Shown in pieces: positions 1 through 7,004 of a stretch of 10,148 bases of DNA. Under the pieces are notes generated by a model. The model ran no database searches, was not told the origin of the DNA, and saw nothing but the letters and a program-made list of their open reading frames with translations. How positions within the stretch are numbered: position 1 is the stretch's first letter; each line of letters begins with the position of its first letter. Made by a program: the position numbers and the translations under genes. The stretch is taken from the NCBI GenBank assembly GCA_026770615.1, contig MU631529.1, positions 61,447-71,594 of the forward strand, read 5' to 3'. Source of the stretch: Pavlovales sp. CCMP2436. Lineage: Eukaryota > Haptophyta > Pavlovophyceae > Pavlovales.

Positions 1-352
1 CGCCCTTCTCGTAGTGCACGACCGCACCTGCCTCGATATGGCGCGGCACGCTGATGAGCGGAGTCGTCACTTCGCCAGTGCCCCACGCTCCAGGCAACTC
101 GATCGGCCTCCCACCGGGCTGGCCGTTGATGGCGGAGATCGCGACAATGCCGTCCTTGTCGAACTCGTTGCCGACAAAGCCCTGCGCGAGCGTCGCGTCC
201 TTGTCCGTGAGCACCTGGAGCTCGCGCATCATTCCCTGCAAGACCGACGGCTTGTTGGTGTCCGAGAGGCGGATGCGCGAGTTGTCCTTGCTGTCGTTGC
301 TCCGAGGCGGAGCGGCGTGACCGGCACGGGAGGAGCCCCCCGATGCATGCAT
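1..352 (-). CDS. Partial coding fragment, possibly copia-like pol (protease-integrase linker)
   Basis: The minus strand is open from an in-frame TGA near 434 to the left window edge. The first ATG, at 352-350, would give about 117 residues. Codons strongly prefer C or G at the third position, as in the RT gene to the right, which argues for real coding. Near the left edge it reads LISVPRHIEAGAVVHYEKG. This resembles the segment after the Ty1/copia protease, where families show LLSV-x-x-L-x-E/D-A-G-x-x-V-x-F-E. I cannot see the protease D-S/T-G motif upstream, so the match rests on one segment. The fragment runs off the window and lies head-to-head with the plus-strand RT, so the two are not parts of one intact element. 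It could also be a host exon. I am moderately sure it codes and much less sure of the family. Confidence 0.45.
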   Translation of the reverse strand, partial: MHASGGSSRAGHAAPPRSNDSKDNSRIRLSDTNKPSVLQGMMRELQVLTDKDATLAQGFVGNEFDKDGIVAISAINGQPGGRPIELPGAWGTGEVTTPLISVPRHIEAGAVVHYEKG

Positions 353-662
353 GTTGGTGTTAGCCGGTCGCTCCGTCTCTCCTCTAGTCCTTGCGGCGCT
401 AGAGGGTGCCCGTCGTCTCGACGGGCGGCAGGATCAAATACAGCGAGTTAGAGCTTCACGAGCGATCAGCGCAACGCGATCAGTAGCGGACGGCAAACTG
501 AGCGATCACTGAGTGGCAATCACAGTTTAAACTGAGCCAGAGTTGTGGCCAGTAAGTGTGTGCGGTGCTGTGTGCTGCGGGCAGGCATGTAGGTAGTATA
601 GCTTGAGTATAATGCTCCCATAGCCACTGGCCAGTAGCTATAAGAGCCTATACAAGAGCCAT
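353..662. other. Non-coding interval with hairpins and short repeats
   Basis: No ORF with coding character is seen between the two copia-like fragments. Two adjacent inverted repeats are clear: CCTCTAG (381-387) with CTAGAGG (399-405), and a perfect 8-bp stem GCCCGTCG (408-415) with CGACGGGC (419-426) around a 3-nt loop. A 12-bp palindrome CAGTTTAAACTG sits at 523-534, and GAGCGATCA occurs at 460-468 and 500-508. TGTTGG at 352-357 and CCAACA at 667-672 could be the termini of a ~321-bp LTR-like segment. However, no target-site duplication or primer-binding site is visible. Confidence 0.4.
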
Positions 663-1880
663 ACCTCCAACAACTTCAAGACGGCCTACCTCAACGCACC
701 GCTTGAGGAAGCCATCTACATCGACGTGCCCTTCGCCTACAAGGTCAAGACCAAGGGCGACATTGTCCTCAAGCTGCGCAAGTCCCTCTACGGCCTCAAG
801 CAGTCGGGACGCAACTGGCGCGAGCTCATCCACAACTGGCTGACGGACTACGGCTTCACTCAGTCCCGGCAGGACTCGTGCGTCTACTCCATGCACCACG
901 ACGACGGCCATCTGTCTCTCGGCATCTACGTTGACGACTTGCTCATCGCCAATTTCTCCGGCAATCCCAAGATCTGCGACACGTTCCTCTTGGCCATCAC
1001 CTCAACGTTCAAGACGACCCTCTCCGACGACATTGACTCATTCCTCTCGATGAAGCTAACTCGCTCTGCCGCCGGCATCAAGGTCACCATCTCTCGCGCC
1101 ATCCTCGAGCTGCTCGAGCGCACAGGCTTACTCAACGCGAGGCCTGTCGACACTCCGATGGCCGAGAACCTCCACCTCATTGCCTCCACCGACGCCGAGC
1201 TCCTCGACGCCGACGACGCGACGGAGTACCGCTCGATCGTAGGCGCACTCATCCACATCTCGCACTTCCGCCCCGACATCATGTTTGCGATGGGCACCCT
1301 CACGCACTTCATGAGCCGCCCCGGCGAGCCGCACCTCGGCGCGGCTAAGCGTGTTCTGCGATACCTGGCCGGCACGATTGACCTCGGGCTTATGTTCAAG
1401 GCCAATGTCGACCTCGACTTCACTGCTTTCGTCGACGCGGACTACGCCAACTGCACCGACACACGCAAGTCTATCTCCGGCTTCGTCACGCAGGTCGGGG
1501 GCAGCACCGTCTCTGCGCGGCGCGAGAAGCAGAGCGTCGTCACGCTCAGCTCGACCGAGGCTGAGTACGTCGCTGTCACCTCTGTCGCCAAGGAGGTCAA
1601 CGCGCTCCGCCAGCTGCTTGCTGACATCGGCTTCCCGCAGTCCTCGGCCACGCCAGTCGGCGAGGATAATGTGTCCTGCATTGCGCTCTCCAAGAACGAC
1701 ATCGTGCACCGCCGCACCAAGCATGTCGACATCAAATTCCACTGGATTCGCGACCTGGTCAAGGACGACGTCATCAAGCTCTTCTTTGTCCCGGGCCTCG
1801 ACAATGTCGCCGACATCATGACCAAGCCCATCGGCGAGACGCTCTTCATCCGCCACCACTACACGCTCCTCGGCATGTAA
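663..1880 (+). pseudogene. Ty1/copia reverse transcriptase (3' part) and RNase H, 5'-truncated
   Basis: This is the C-terminal end of a Ty1/copia Pol polyprotein, which copies retrotransposon RNA into DNA and removes the RNA template. Similarity starts at about 675 with FKTAYLNAPLEEAIYI, then KSLYGLKQSGRNW, and the catalytic YVDD at 927-938. The connection region follows (YRSIVGALIHIS, RPDIMFAM, AAKRVLRYLAGT). RNase H is complete: FVDADYA, RKSISGFV, LSSTEAEY, a DN pair near 1665, RRTKHVDIK and NVADIMTKP, ending at TAA 1878-1880. About 405 residues are present. Integrase, protease, Gag and the first RT motifs are missing upstream, where a stop lies in frame at 621-623. The position that normally holds the first RT catalytic Asp (D-V-K-T-A-F) reads Asn (672-674). 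There is no internal stop or frameshift, so the truncation looks fairly recent. The protein alone would not be active. Confidence 0.93.
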
Positions 1881-1887
1881 GCGACCA

Positions 1888-1919
1888 AGTCGGTTTCCTC
1901 AACGAGGTTTTCACCGACT
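1888..1919. other. Two-part hairpin just after the copia stop codon
   Basis: AGTCGGT (1888-1894) pairs with ACCGACT (1913-1919), and inside it CCTC pairs with GAGG around AAC. This gives a stem-bulge-stem starting 8 nt after the TAA. It could be an RNA fold near the 3' end of the element or a remnant of the polypurine tract/LTR junction. The function is unknown. Confidence 0.5.
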
Positions 1920-2388
1920 AGCTCTCCCCCTCGGCCTACACTAGGCGAGGGTTTATCAACCTACTCAAGTTGTACTCGATCCTACATTCTGAACGTGGTC
2001 CCGTCAAGATTGGGCGAGGGTATCGGAACTCAAGCGTCCTCTCACTTGAGGCTCTGTCTCACATCCTGATTTTGTACGCCCGGGATTTAAATATCCCTGG
2101 GCCTAGCTGCTCACTCGAGGCTTCCACGGCTGCTCTTCGTGCCTCCTCAGTTCTGTTCTCAGGGTCTCTACTTACAGAGAGATCTTGTGGCACCTTGTCT
2201 GCATCTTGACTCTTCGTAGCTCTCTCTCTCTCTCTAGCTGCCTTCGACGCTCACGCGTCTCGGACTCCAATCCTCTCTTAGCTCGTGCTTGCGTTCAACA
2301 CCGCTAGCCTCTCGATGGTCTCGATTCAGCCCACGGCGGGCCGCGTGAGCCTGGACCGCGCGGGGAGAGCCGCGCCCTCATCGTGCAC
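1920..2388. other. Non-coding 3' region of the copia fragment, LTR candidate
   Basis: This stretch has no convincing gene. It would be expected to hold the 3' LTR of the copia element. A TATA-like TTTAAATAT lies at 2086-2094 inside an imperfect palindrome (CCCGGGA...TCCCTGGG). A CT microsatellite runs at about 2221-2235. I could not find a clear TG...CA boundary pair, and by eye it does not resemble 352-672, so the LTR call is only positional. Composition is pyrimidine-rich and less GC-rich than the flanks. Confidence 0.3.
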
Positions 2389-2500
2389 GTCTTGCTCCTC
2401 GTCGAGAGGGCGCGGACGAGGCGTCCGTGCGAGCCTGGGCCGCGTGAGTCGCTTGCTCCTCGCGCGCGGTCTTGCTCCTCGTCGAGCGGGCGCGGAGGAG
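2389..2500. repeat. 80-bp direct duplication, GC-rich
   Basis: GTCTTGCTCCTCGTCGAG begins at 2389 and again at 2469, followed each time by a nearly identical GC-rich segment (AGGGCGCGGA versus CGGGCGCGGA). The period is 80 bp, and the second copy diverges after about 30 bp. A shorter CTTGCTCCTCG also occurs near 2453. Several reading frames stay open here only because stops are rare in such sequence. Confidence 0.7.
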
Positions 2501-2639
2501 CCGTCGGCGCGCCGTCCACGCTGCCGAGCCGCCTACGTGGCTCGCCGCGGCCGGCCGGGCGTGCCGCTCGCTCCTCGCGCTTGAGGATGGCCTGTGCCGT
2601 CGCCCGTCATCAAGCTTCGACGGTACCCATCCGCAGTCC

Positions 2640-2990
2640 AAGCTCTTCAAGGAGAGCTCGTGCGTCTTCAACAACGCGCTGGCTTTCGGCTCCACCATAC
2701 CGCAGCTGCCCATCCAAGTGTTGGGCATTTGGCGGCCGAGCCTCATTGTGCGGGGTGCGGTCGAGGCCAGGTCGGCGGCTTGCACGTCGAGGCGGGGGAG
2801 ACGCCCAGATTCGCGCAGATTTACGAGCGCTGAGTGCGAGGTCGCCGTCCGTCTCGGTCACCTGTTCACCGGGTGCACTGCGTTGCTGAGCCGCGGCGAC
2901 GCTGCGGCACACCAGCGCGCGGCCGAGCTGCTCCGCGATCTCCAGAAGGAGCTCAAGTCGGTCAACCTCATCATTCAGGACTTGCTTTCC
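2640..2990 (+). pseudogene. Relic of Helitron helicase N-terminal domain (Helitron_like_N), frameshifted
   Basis: Three segments in Helitron order lie on the plus strand but in two frames. LFKESSCVFNNALAFGS (about 2643-2693) resembles the family's Y-N-N-A-x-A-F-x-S. GQVGGLHVEAGETPRFAQIYE (to 2827) is in another frame and resembles G-Q-x-Y-H-R-x-G-x-L-L-P-x-x-G-E-x-P-R-F-A-Q-I-Y, with the Y-H-R part missing. ELLRDLQKELKSVNLIIQDL (2925-2984) is back in the first frame and resembles the L-x-x-L-Q-x-x-L-x-x-x-N-P-Y segment that follows. A TGA at 2831-2833 ends the middle frame. In intact Helitrons this domain precedes the HUH Rep nuclease and PIF1-like helicase, which make the element transpose as a rolling circle. 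Neither is present here. The relic ends where the satellite array begins. The call rests on motif order, not on an alignment. Confidence 0.55.
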
Positions 2991-2994
2991 GTGG

Positions 2995-3034
2995 CGACTA
3001 CGTGCGTCGCCTCCCCCCGCTCGACTACGTGCGT
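2995..3034. repeat. 13-bp direct repeat at the left edge of the satellite
   Basis: CGACTACGTGCGT occurs at 2995-3007 and 3022-3034, offset by 27 bp. It sits at the junction between the Helitron relic and the satellite array, so it may mark the breakpoint. Confidence 0.6.
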
Positions 3035-3648
3035 AGCCTTGGTAGCCTTGAGCGGCGTCTCCGTGTGCGGCCCGCCGCCGCGCGCAGCAGCGCCCTCCGC
3101 AAGCGCGCGACGCACATCCACTTGAGGACCCGAGCGAGACGGGTGGTCGAGAGGTGCCAGCGAGTACCTCAAGTGGACAGCATCGCGACGCTGCGAGCGC
3201 GCACACTGCGACGGCCGCAGGAAGCAGCATCGTCGTAGCTTTGGTAGCCTTGAGCGGCGTCTCCGCGTGCGGCCCGCCGCCGCGCGCAGCAGCGCCCTCT
3301 GCAAGCGCGCGACGAACATCCACTTGAGGACCCGAGCGAGACGGGTGGTCGAGAAGTGCCAGCGAGTGCCTCAAGTGGACAACATCGCGACGCTACGAGC
3401 GCGCACACTGCGGCGGCCGGAGGGAGCAGCATCGTCGTCGTAGCCTTGGTAGCCTTGCGCGGCATCTCCGCGTGCTGCTTGCCACCGCGCGAAACAGCGC
3501 CCGTCACAGCACGCGACAGAAGCAATAGCATGGTGGCGAAGACCAACATCATGGTGGCGAGCCAGGCAGCGCCCCCCTCGGGGGGCGCAGTTGCAGCTGC
3601 ACGCTCGCGCAGCACAGGGAGCAGCGGGGCTACGATGGCGGAAGGACA
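3034..3648 (-). repeat. Left arm of a foldback satellite (about three ~202/205-bp blocks)
   Basis: The block start TAGCCTTGGTAGCCTTG (with small changes) recurs at 3034, 3236 and 3441, giving spacings of 202 and 205 bp. Each full unit holds a GC-rich part, then CCACTTGAGG and CCTCAAGTGG facing each other about 40 bp apart, then a GCGCACACTGCG-like part. The innermost block (3441-3648) keeps the first ~45 bp of the unit and then changes to a different sequence, which is shared with the right arm. The arm is the reverse complement of 3725-4338 with only scattered mismatches. Its frames are open because stops are rare, and I do not regard them as genes. Confidence 0.93.
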
Positions 3649-3724
3649 ATAATTCATTATACTGATTTGAATTCAAGCTGGTGTCTATGACGCGTTCAAC
3701 CGGGGCGTAGTTACATTGTACTAC
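3649..3724. other. AT-richer spacer (loop) of the foldback
   Basis: These 76 unpaired bp lie between the arms. They are clearly less GC-rich than the arms. Positions 3697-3717 (CAACCGG...GTAGTTACATT) recur with few changes at 5336-5356, outside the array. Confidence 0.8.
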
Positions 3725-4775
3725 ATCCTTCCGCCATCGTAGCCCCGCTGTTCCCTGTGCTGCGCGAGCGTGCAGCTGCAACTGCGCCCCCCGAGGGGGG
3801 CGCTACCTGGCTCGCCACCATGATGTTGCTCTTCGCCACCATGCTATTGCTTCTGTCACGTGCTGTGACGGGCGCTGTTTCGCGCGGTGGCGAGCAGCAC
3901 GCGGAGACGCCGCTCAAGGCTACCAAGGCTACGACGACGATGCTGCTTCCTGCGGCCACCGCAGTGTGCGCGCTCGCAGCGGCGCGATGCTGTCCACTTG
4001 AGGTACTCGCTGGCACCTCTCGACCACCCGTCTCGCTCGGGTCCTCAAGTGGATGTGCGTCGCGCGCTTGCGGAGGGCGCTGCTGCGCGCGGCGGCGGGC
4101 CGCACGCGGAGACGCCGCTCAAGGCTACCAAGGCTACGACGATGCTGCTTCCTGCGGCCGTCGCAGTGTGCGCGCTCGCAGCGTCGCGATGCTGTCCACT
4201 TGAGGTACTCGCTGGCACCTCTCGACCACCCGTCTCGCTCGGGTCCTCAAGTGGATGTTCGTCGCGCGCTTGCGGAGGGCGCTGCTGCGCGCGGCGGCGG
4301 GCCGCACACGGAGACGCCGCTCAGGGCTACCAAGGCTACGACGACGATGCTGCTTCCTGCGGCCGCCGCAGTGTGCGCGCTCGTAGCGTCGCGATGCTGT
4401 CCACTAGAGGTACTCGCTGGCACCTCTCGACCACCCGTCTCACTTAGGTCCTCAAGTGGATGTGCGTCGCGCGCTTGCGGAGGGCGCTGCTGAGCGCGGC
4501 GGCGGGCCGCACGTGGAGACGCCGCGCAAGGCTACCAAGGCTACGACGATGCTGCCTCCTGCGGCCGTCGCAGTGTGCGCGCTCGCAGCGTTGCGATGCT
4601 GTCCACTTGAGGTACTCGCTGGCATCTCTCGACCACCCGTCTCGCTCGGGTCCTCACGTGGATGTGCGTCGCGCGCTTGCGGAGGGCGCTGCTGCGCGCG
4701 GCGGCGGGCCGCACACGGAGACGCCGCGCAAGGCTACCAAAGCTACGAAGACGATGCTGCTCCCTGCGGGCGCCA
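3725..4775 (+). repeat. Right arm of the foldback satellite (five blocks)
   Basis: This arm carries the same satellite in the opposite orientation to 3034-3648. The block end GGCTACCAAGGCTA (with small changes) falls at 3931, 4136, 4338, 4543 and 4745, so spacings are 205, 202, 205 and 202 bp. The 3-bp difference is an extra ACG after the block end, giving an alternating two-unit (about 407 bp) order. The first block (3725-3931) matches the inner left block. Units 4339-4745 have no partner in the left arm. The array fades out near 4775. One unit has CCACTAGAGG where the others have CCACTTGAGG (about 4400). Confidence 0.93.
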
Positions 4776-4834
4776 CGGCAGGGCTGCGGTGGCCGAGGCG
4801 CGGCCGATGCGGGGCGTGGGGGCCAGGGCGCACA

Positions 4835-4858
4835 CACTCACACCCTTTGGTGTGAGTG
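4835..4858. other. Perfect 10-bp stem-loop
   Basis: CACTCACACC (4835-4844), loop CTTT, GGTGTGAGTG (4849-4858). A second small stem GGTCGA/TCGACC follows at 4877-4892. The position, about 60 bp past the satellite, would suit a transposon end or an RNA 3' hairpin. No CTRR end at Helitron spacing or flanking duplication supports a specific call. Confidence 0.6.
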
Positions 4859-4966
4859 CTGGTGCATGAGGGTTTGGGTCGATCGCTCGACCTCAGCCTG
4901 ACGTTGACCAAGCCAGTGACTGAAGAACACCTGTTGAACCATGCTGAGCCGCTTATATATGTATAA

Positions 4967-5094
4967 TTACATTGGGCATACTCCAAGGCGTCGGCGTGCC
5001 CCACTTTCGGGCTCAGGCCTCATCAGAGGCTGTTTACCTCGTCCATCACGAAATACCGGGGTGCGTACGCAAGACCTGATCGGGGTGTCTACAC
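4967..5094. repeat. Dispersed direct repeat, copy 1
   Basis: This is the first copy of a ~128-bp sequence repeated at 5350-5478. Both begin TTACATT and end GTGTCTACAC. They share a 26-bp identical block (5010-5035, equal to 5383-5408) and further conserved pieces such as ATCACGAAATACCGGGGTG. The order of pieces is the same, with small indels between them. Confidence 0.85.
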
Positions 5095-5141
5095 ATCCTC
5101 CTATTAAGAAGAGGAGGAGGCAGTAATGGGTTACTACACGT

Positions 5142-5282
5142 ACGTTCAGAATCTGCTGTCTACACAAAAGAATTTAAGCGCCGCAGGCCGGGGGTGCGGG
5201 GGCTGGCCCCTGCCAGAGGCCTCTTTCTTTCCGTTCAAGGGTTAAATGCACGTTCAGAATCTGCTGCCTACACAAAAAAATT
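5142..5282. repeat. Short direct repeat pair between the larger copies
   Basis: ACGTTCAGAATCTGCTG occurs at 5142-5158 and 5250-5266. Each copy is followed by a similar T/CCTACACAAAA...AATT stretch to 5174 and 5282. The pair lies inside the larger duplication, so the region grew by at least two duplication steps or comes from one repeat family. Confidence 0.8.
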
Positions 5283-5349
5283 GTGTAATCATGGTATGTA
5301 TCAGCAGCAATACATCGCACTATTAATGCTTTGTACAACCGGAGAGTAG

Positions 5350-5478
5350 TTACATTAGGCATATTTCACTGCCCCCTTTTCAGGCTCAGGCCTCATCAGA
5401 GGCTGTTTAAAATTACCTACTCCATGGATCACGAAATACCGGGGTGTTGTACGCAATACCTGATCGGGGTGTCTACAC
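5350..5478. repeat. Dispersed direct repeat, copy 2
   Basis: This is the second copy of the 4967-5094 sequence. It is followed by further short units: CGGGGTGT falls at 5440, 5465, 5482 and 5506, most followed by a TACAC-like run, forming an irregular minisatellite to about 5520. No ORF with coding character crosses it. Confidence 0.83.
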
Positions 5479-5520
5479 TTCCGGGGTGTGCACACAAGAC
5501 CCAAGCGGGGTGTTTACACT

Positions 5521-6025
5521 TGCAACTGGATCGCTAGTGTATCCTCTAGCCCGGCAGAACTTTTGTGAGGCGTAGATGCGTAGCAGCGTAGCCCCCTTTG
5601 CGCAGCCTCTTTTGAAAAGGGGAATTTAAAATTCGGAGGGGCCGCCATGGGGCTTGCAGCGCGCTGCACTATGAATGAAGGTCTGATGGTATCAACTACA
5701 GCGGCACTCGTCGGCCACCGCGCGCGGGTGCGCGTGGCTCTACGGCCGTGACATGTGCTCTAGTTGTGCAACATCGCCTCGCCCTCCGACGAGGGCCTCG
5801 TCCGCGCGGGCGCTGTCCAAAAAAGGGCCGGATTACTCCCCGTTCTGGCGATTCTCGCCGGCCACTGTTCCACGCGCGCCGAGGCGGCGACAGATGCGGG
5901 TGCGCGCGGCGGGTGGGGCGCGGGCATCCACCCTCTCTCGCGCCGCGCTGCTGGGCCCCGGCCCGCTCGACGCCCGCCACCGCTGCGACGGCAACCGAGG
6001 CGGGGGCAGGTTTCGGCGCAAACGT
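5521..6025. other. GC-rich stretch with no recognisable gene
   Basis: I see no coding motif, RNA gene or clear repeat. Long frames are open on both strands from about 5750, as expected when AT-rich stop codons are rare. Their products are Arg/Pro/Ala-rich with no recognisable motif. Confidence 0.5.
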
Positions 6026-6375
6026 ATCAGGAGTCGCTCTCGGCTGTTCACGGAGCGCGGATCAGGCGTCGCTTTCGGCTGTTCACGGAGCCGGCTCGCC
6101 CGTGGGCCACTTTGGTGGCGTCTCCGGTGAGCGCGCTCGCGCCCCGCGCCCCGCCGCCCGTGGGCCACTTTGGTGGCGTCAACGGTGAGCGCGCTCGCGC
6201 ACCGCACCCACCCGCGCGTCGGGCGCGCGCCCCACACGGGCGACAGGGCCCAAGGCGCGTTTCGGGGCGCCAGGGCCCAAGGATGGCGCGTTTCGGTACG
6301 CGGGCAACAGGGCCCAAGGCGCTTCGGTGCATCCTTTGCGGACTTTTGGGTCAAGGTTCGCGGACTTTGGGTGAT
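6026..6375. repeat. Cluster of short tandem duplications
   Basis: Four different duplications lie back to back. A ~31-bp unit (ATCAGG...CTGTTCACGGAGC) is at 6026 and 6061, period 35. A ~45-bp unit beginning GCCCGTGGGCCACTTTGG is at 6098 and 6156, period 58. CAGGGCCCAAGG is at 6244, 6271 and 6308, each followed by a version of GCGCGTTTCGG. A CGGACTTT(T)GGGT unit is at 6338 and 6360. Copies differ by a few bases only. Confidence 0.85.
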
Positions 6376-6598
6376 GGCGTTCGACTTGCTCTCCCCCCCT
6401 ATTTCGCTGGCGGCGGGCCGTCCCGATGGGCGACGTCGATGACGCTTGCTCGCCGCGATTACACCCGCTCGCCGCGACTATGTCCGCAGACCGAGGACAG
6501 GCGCGGCTATAGTGGCGGTACCCGACGGCGCAATTATGGTATGGACGCTTCGACTTCAGAGCATGAACTTCGATTACGTAATTCCGTGAATAATTTAA

Positions 6599-6649
6599 TG
6601 TCCGCTAAACTAATCACTGTGTCCGATAACATTTATCGACTAGCGGACA
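6599..6649. other. 9-bp inverted repeat with 33-bp loop
   Basis: TGTCCGCTA (6599-6607) is the exact reverse complement of TAGCGGACA (6641-6649). The loop also holds TGTCCGATAA...TTATCGA, which can pair partly. It could be the ends of a tiny mobile remnant or a hairpin. No function is visible. Confidence 0.5.
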
Positions 6650-6765
6650 CATCCAGTTGCAACGTAGCCCACCCCGCATCAGTTGACAACGTTACTCGCC
6701 GATCAGTCTATTCCTGCACTCCGCGGATTTTAGTGTGCAGACAGCTCGGCGTGTGCGCTGGCAGG

Positions 6766-6871
6766 ACGACCGTCTGTCAAGACCACCCTGTCCGGACAGA
6801 ACGACTGTCTATCAAGACCACCCTCCCCCGGGTAGGCCCCCCCCGGGAGGGCCCCCGGAGGGTCCCCGGAG
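6766..6871. repeat. 35-bp tandem repeat running into a G/C palindromic block
   Basis: ACGAC(C/T)GTCT(G/A)TCAAGACCACCCT occurs at 6766-6789 and 6801-6824. The second copy runs into CCCTCCC (6821-6827), which pairs with GGGAGGG (6845-6851) across a C-rich loop. An 11-bp unit (GGGCCCCCGGA, GGGTCCCCGGA) is then repeated at 6849 and 6860. A similar GCGA(C/T)AGCACT pair lies at about 6880 and 6914. Confidence 0.75.
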
Positions 6872-7004
6872 GGCATATCTGCGACAGCACTCGGTTGGGC
6901 CGAACATTCCTTTGCGATAGCACTTTTTAGAAATAAACATCGCGCGCCAAAGGCGCTATTCGCGCCGTGTTGCAGGAGCACCGGCGTCAGCCCATCTCAC
7001 ATAA

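Noticed and set aside
1128..1859. Long minus-strand frame opposite the copia RNase H
   Set aside because: It is a shadow of the strongly codon-biased sense frame, which has clear RT and RNase H motifs.
1881..2300. 3' LTR matching 352-672
   Set aside because: No shared sequence was found by eye between the two regions, so they do not look like a pair of LTRs.
2610..3374. 254-codon minus-strand frame joining satellite and Helitron relic
   Set aside because: It spans two unrelated sequences. The plus-strand frames in the same place show family motifs.
3034..4775. CRISPR array
   Set aside because: Repeats are ~200 bp, contiguous and inverted about a centre. There are no unique spacers.
4835..4892. 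Hairpin as a Helitron 3' end
   Set aside because: No CTRR end at the usual ~10-nt spacing and no A/T insertion site could be identified. The relic lies 1.8 kb away beyond the satellite.
5764..6930. 388-codon plus-strand open frame
   Set aside because: It crosses four sets of short tandem repeats and a G/C block, is Arg/Pro/Ala-rich, and lacks motifs or codon bias. Stop codons are simply rare in this DNA.
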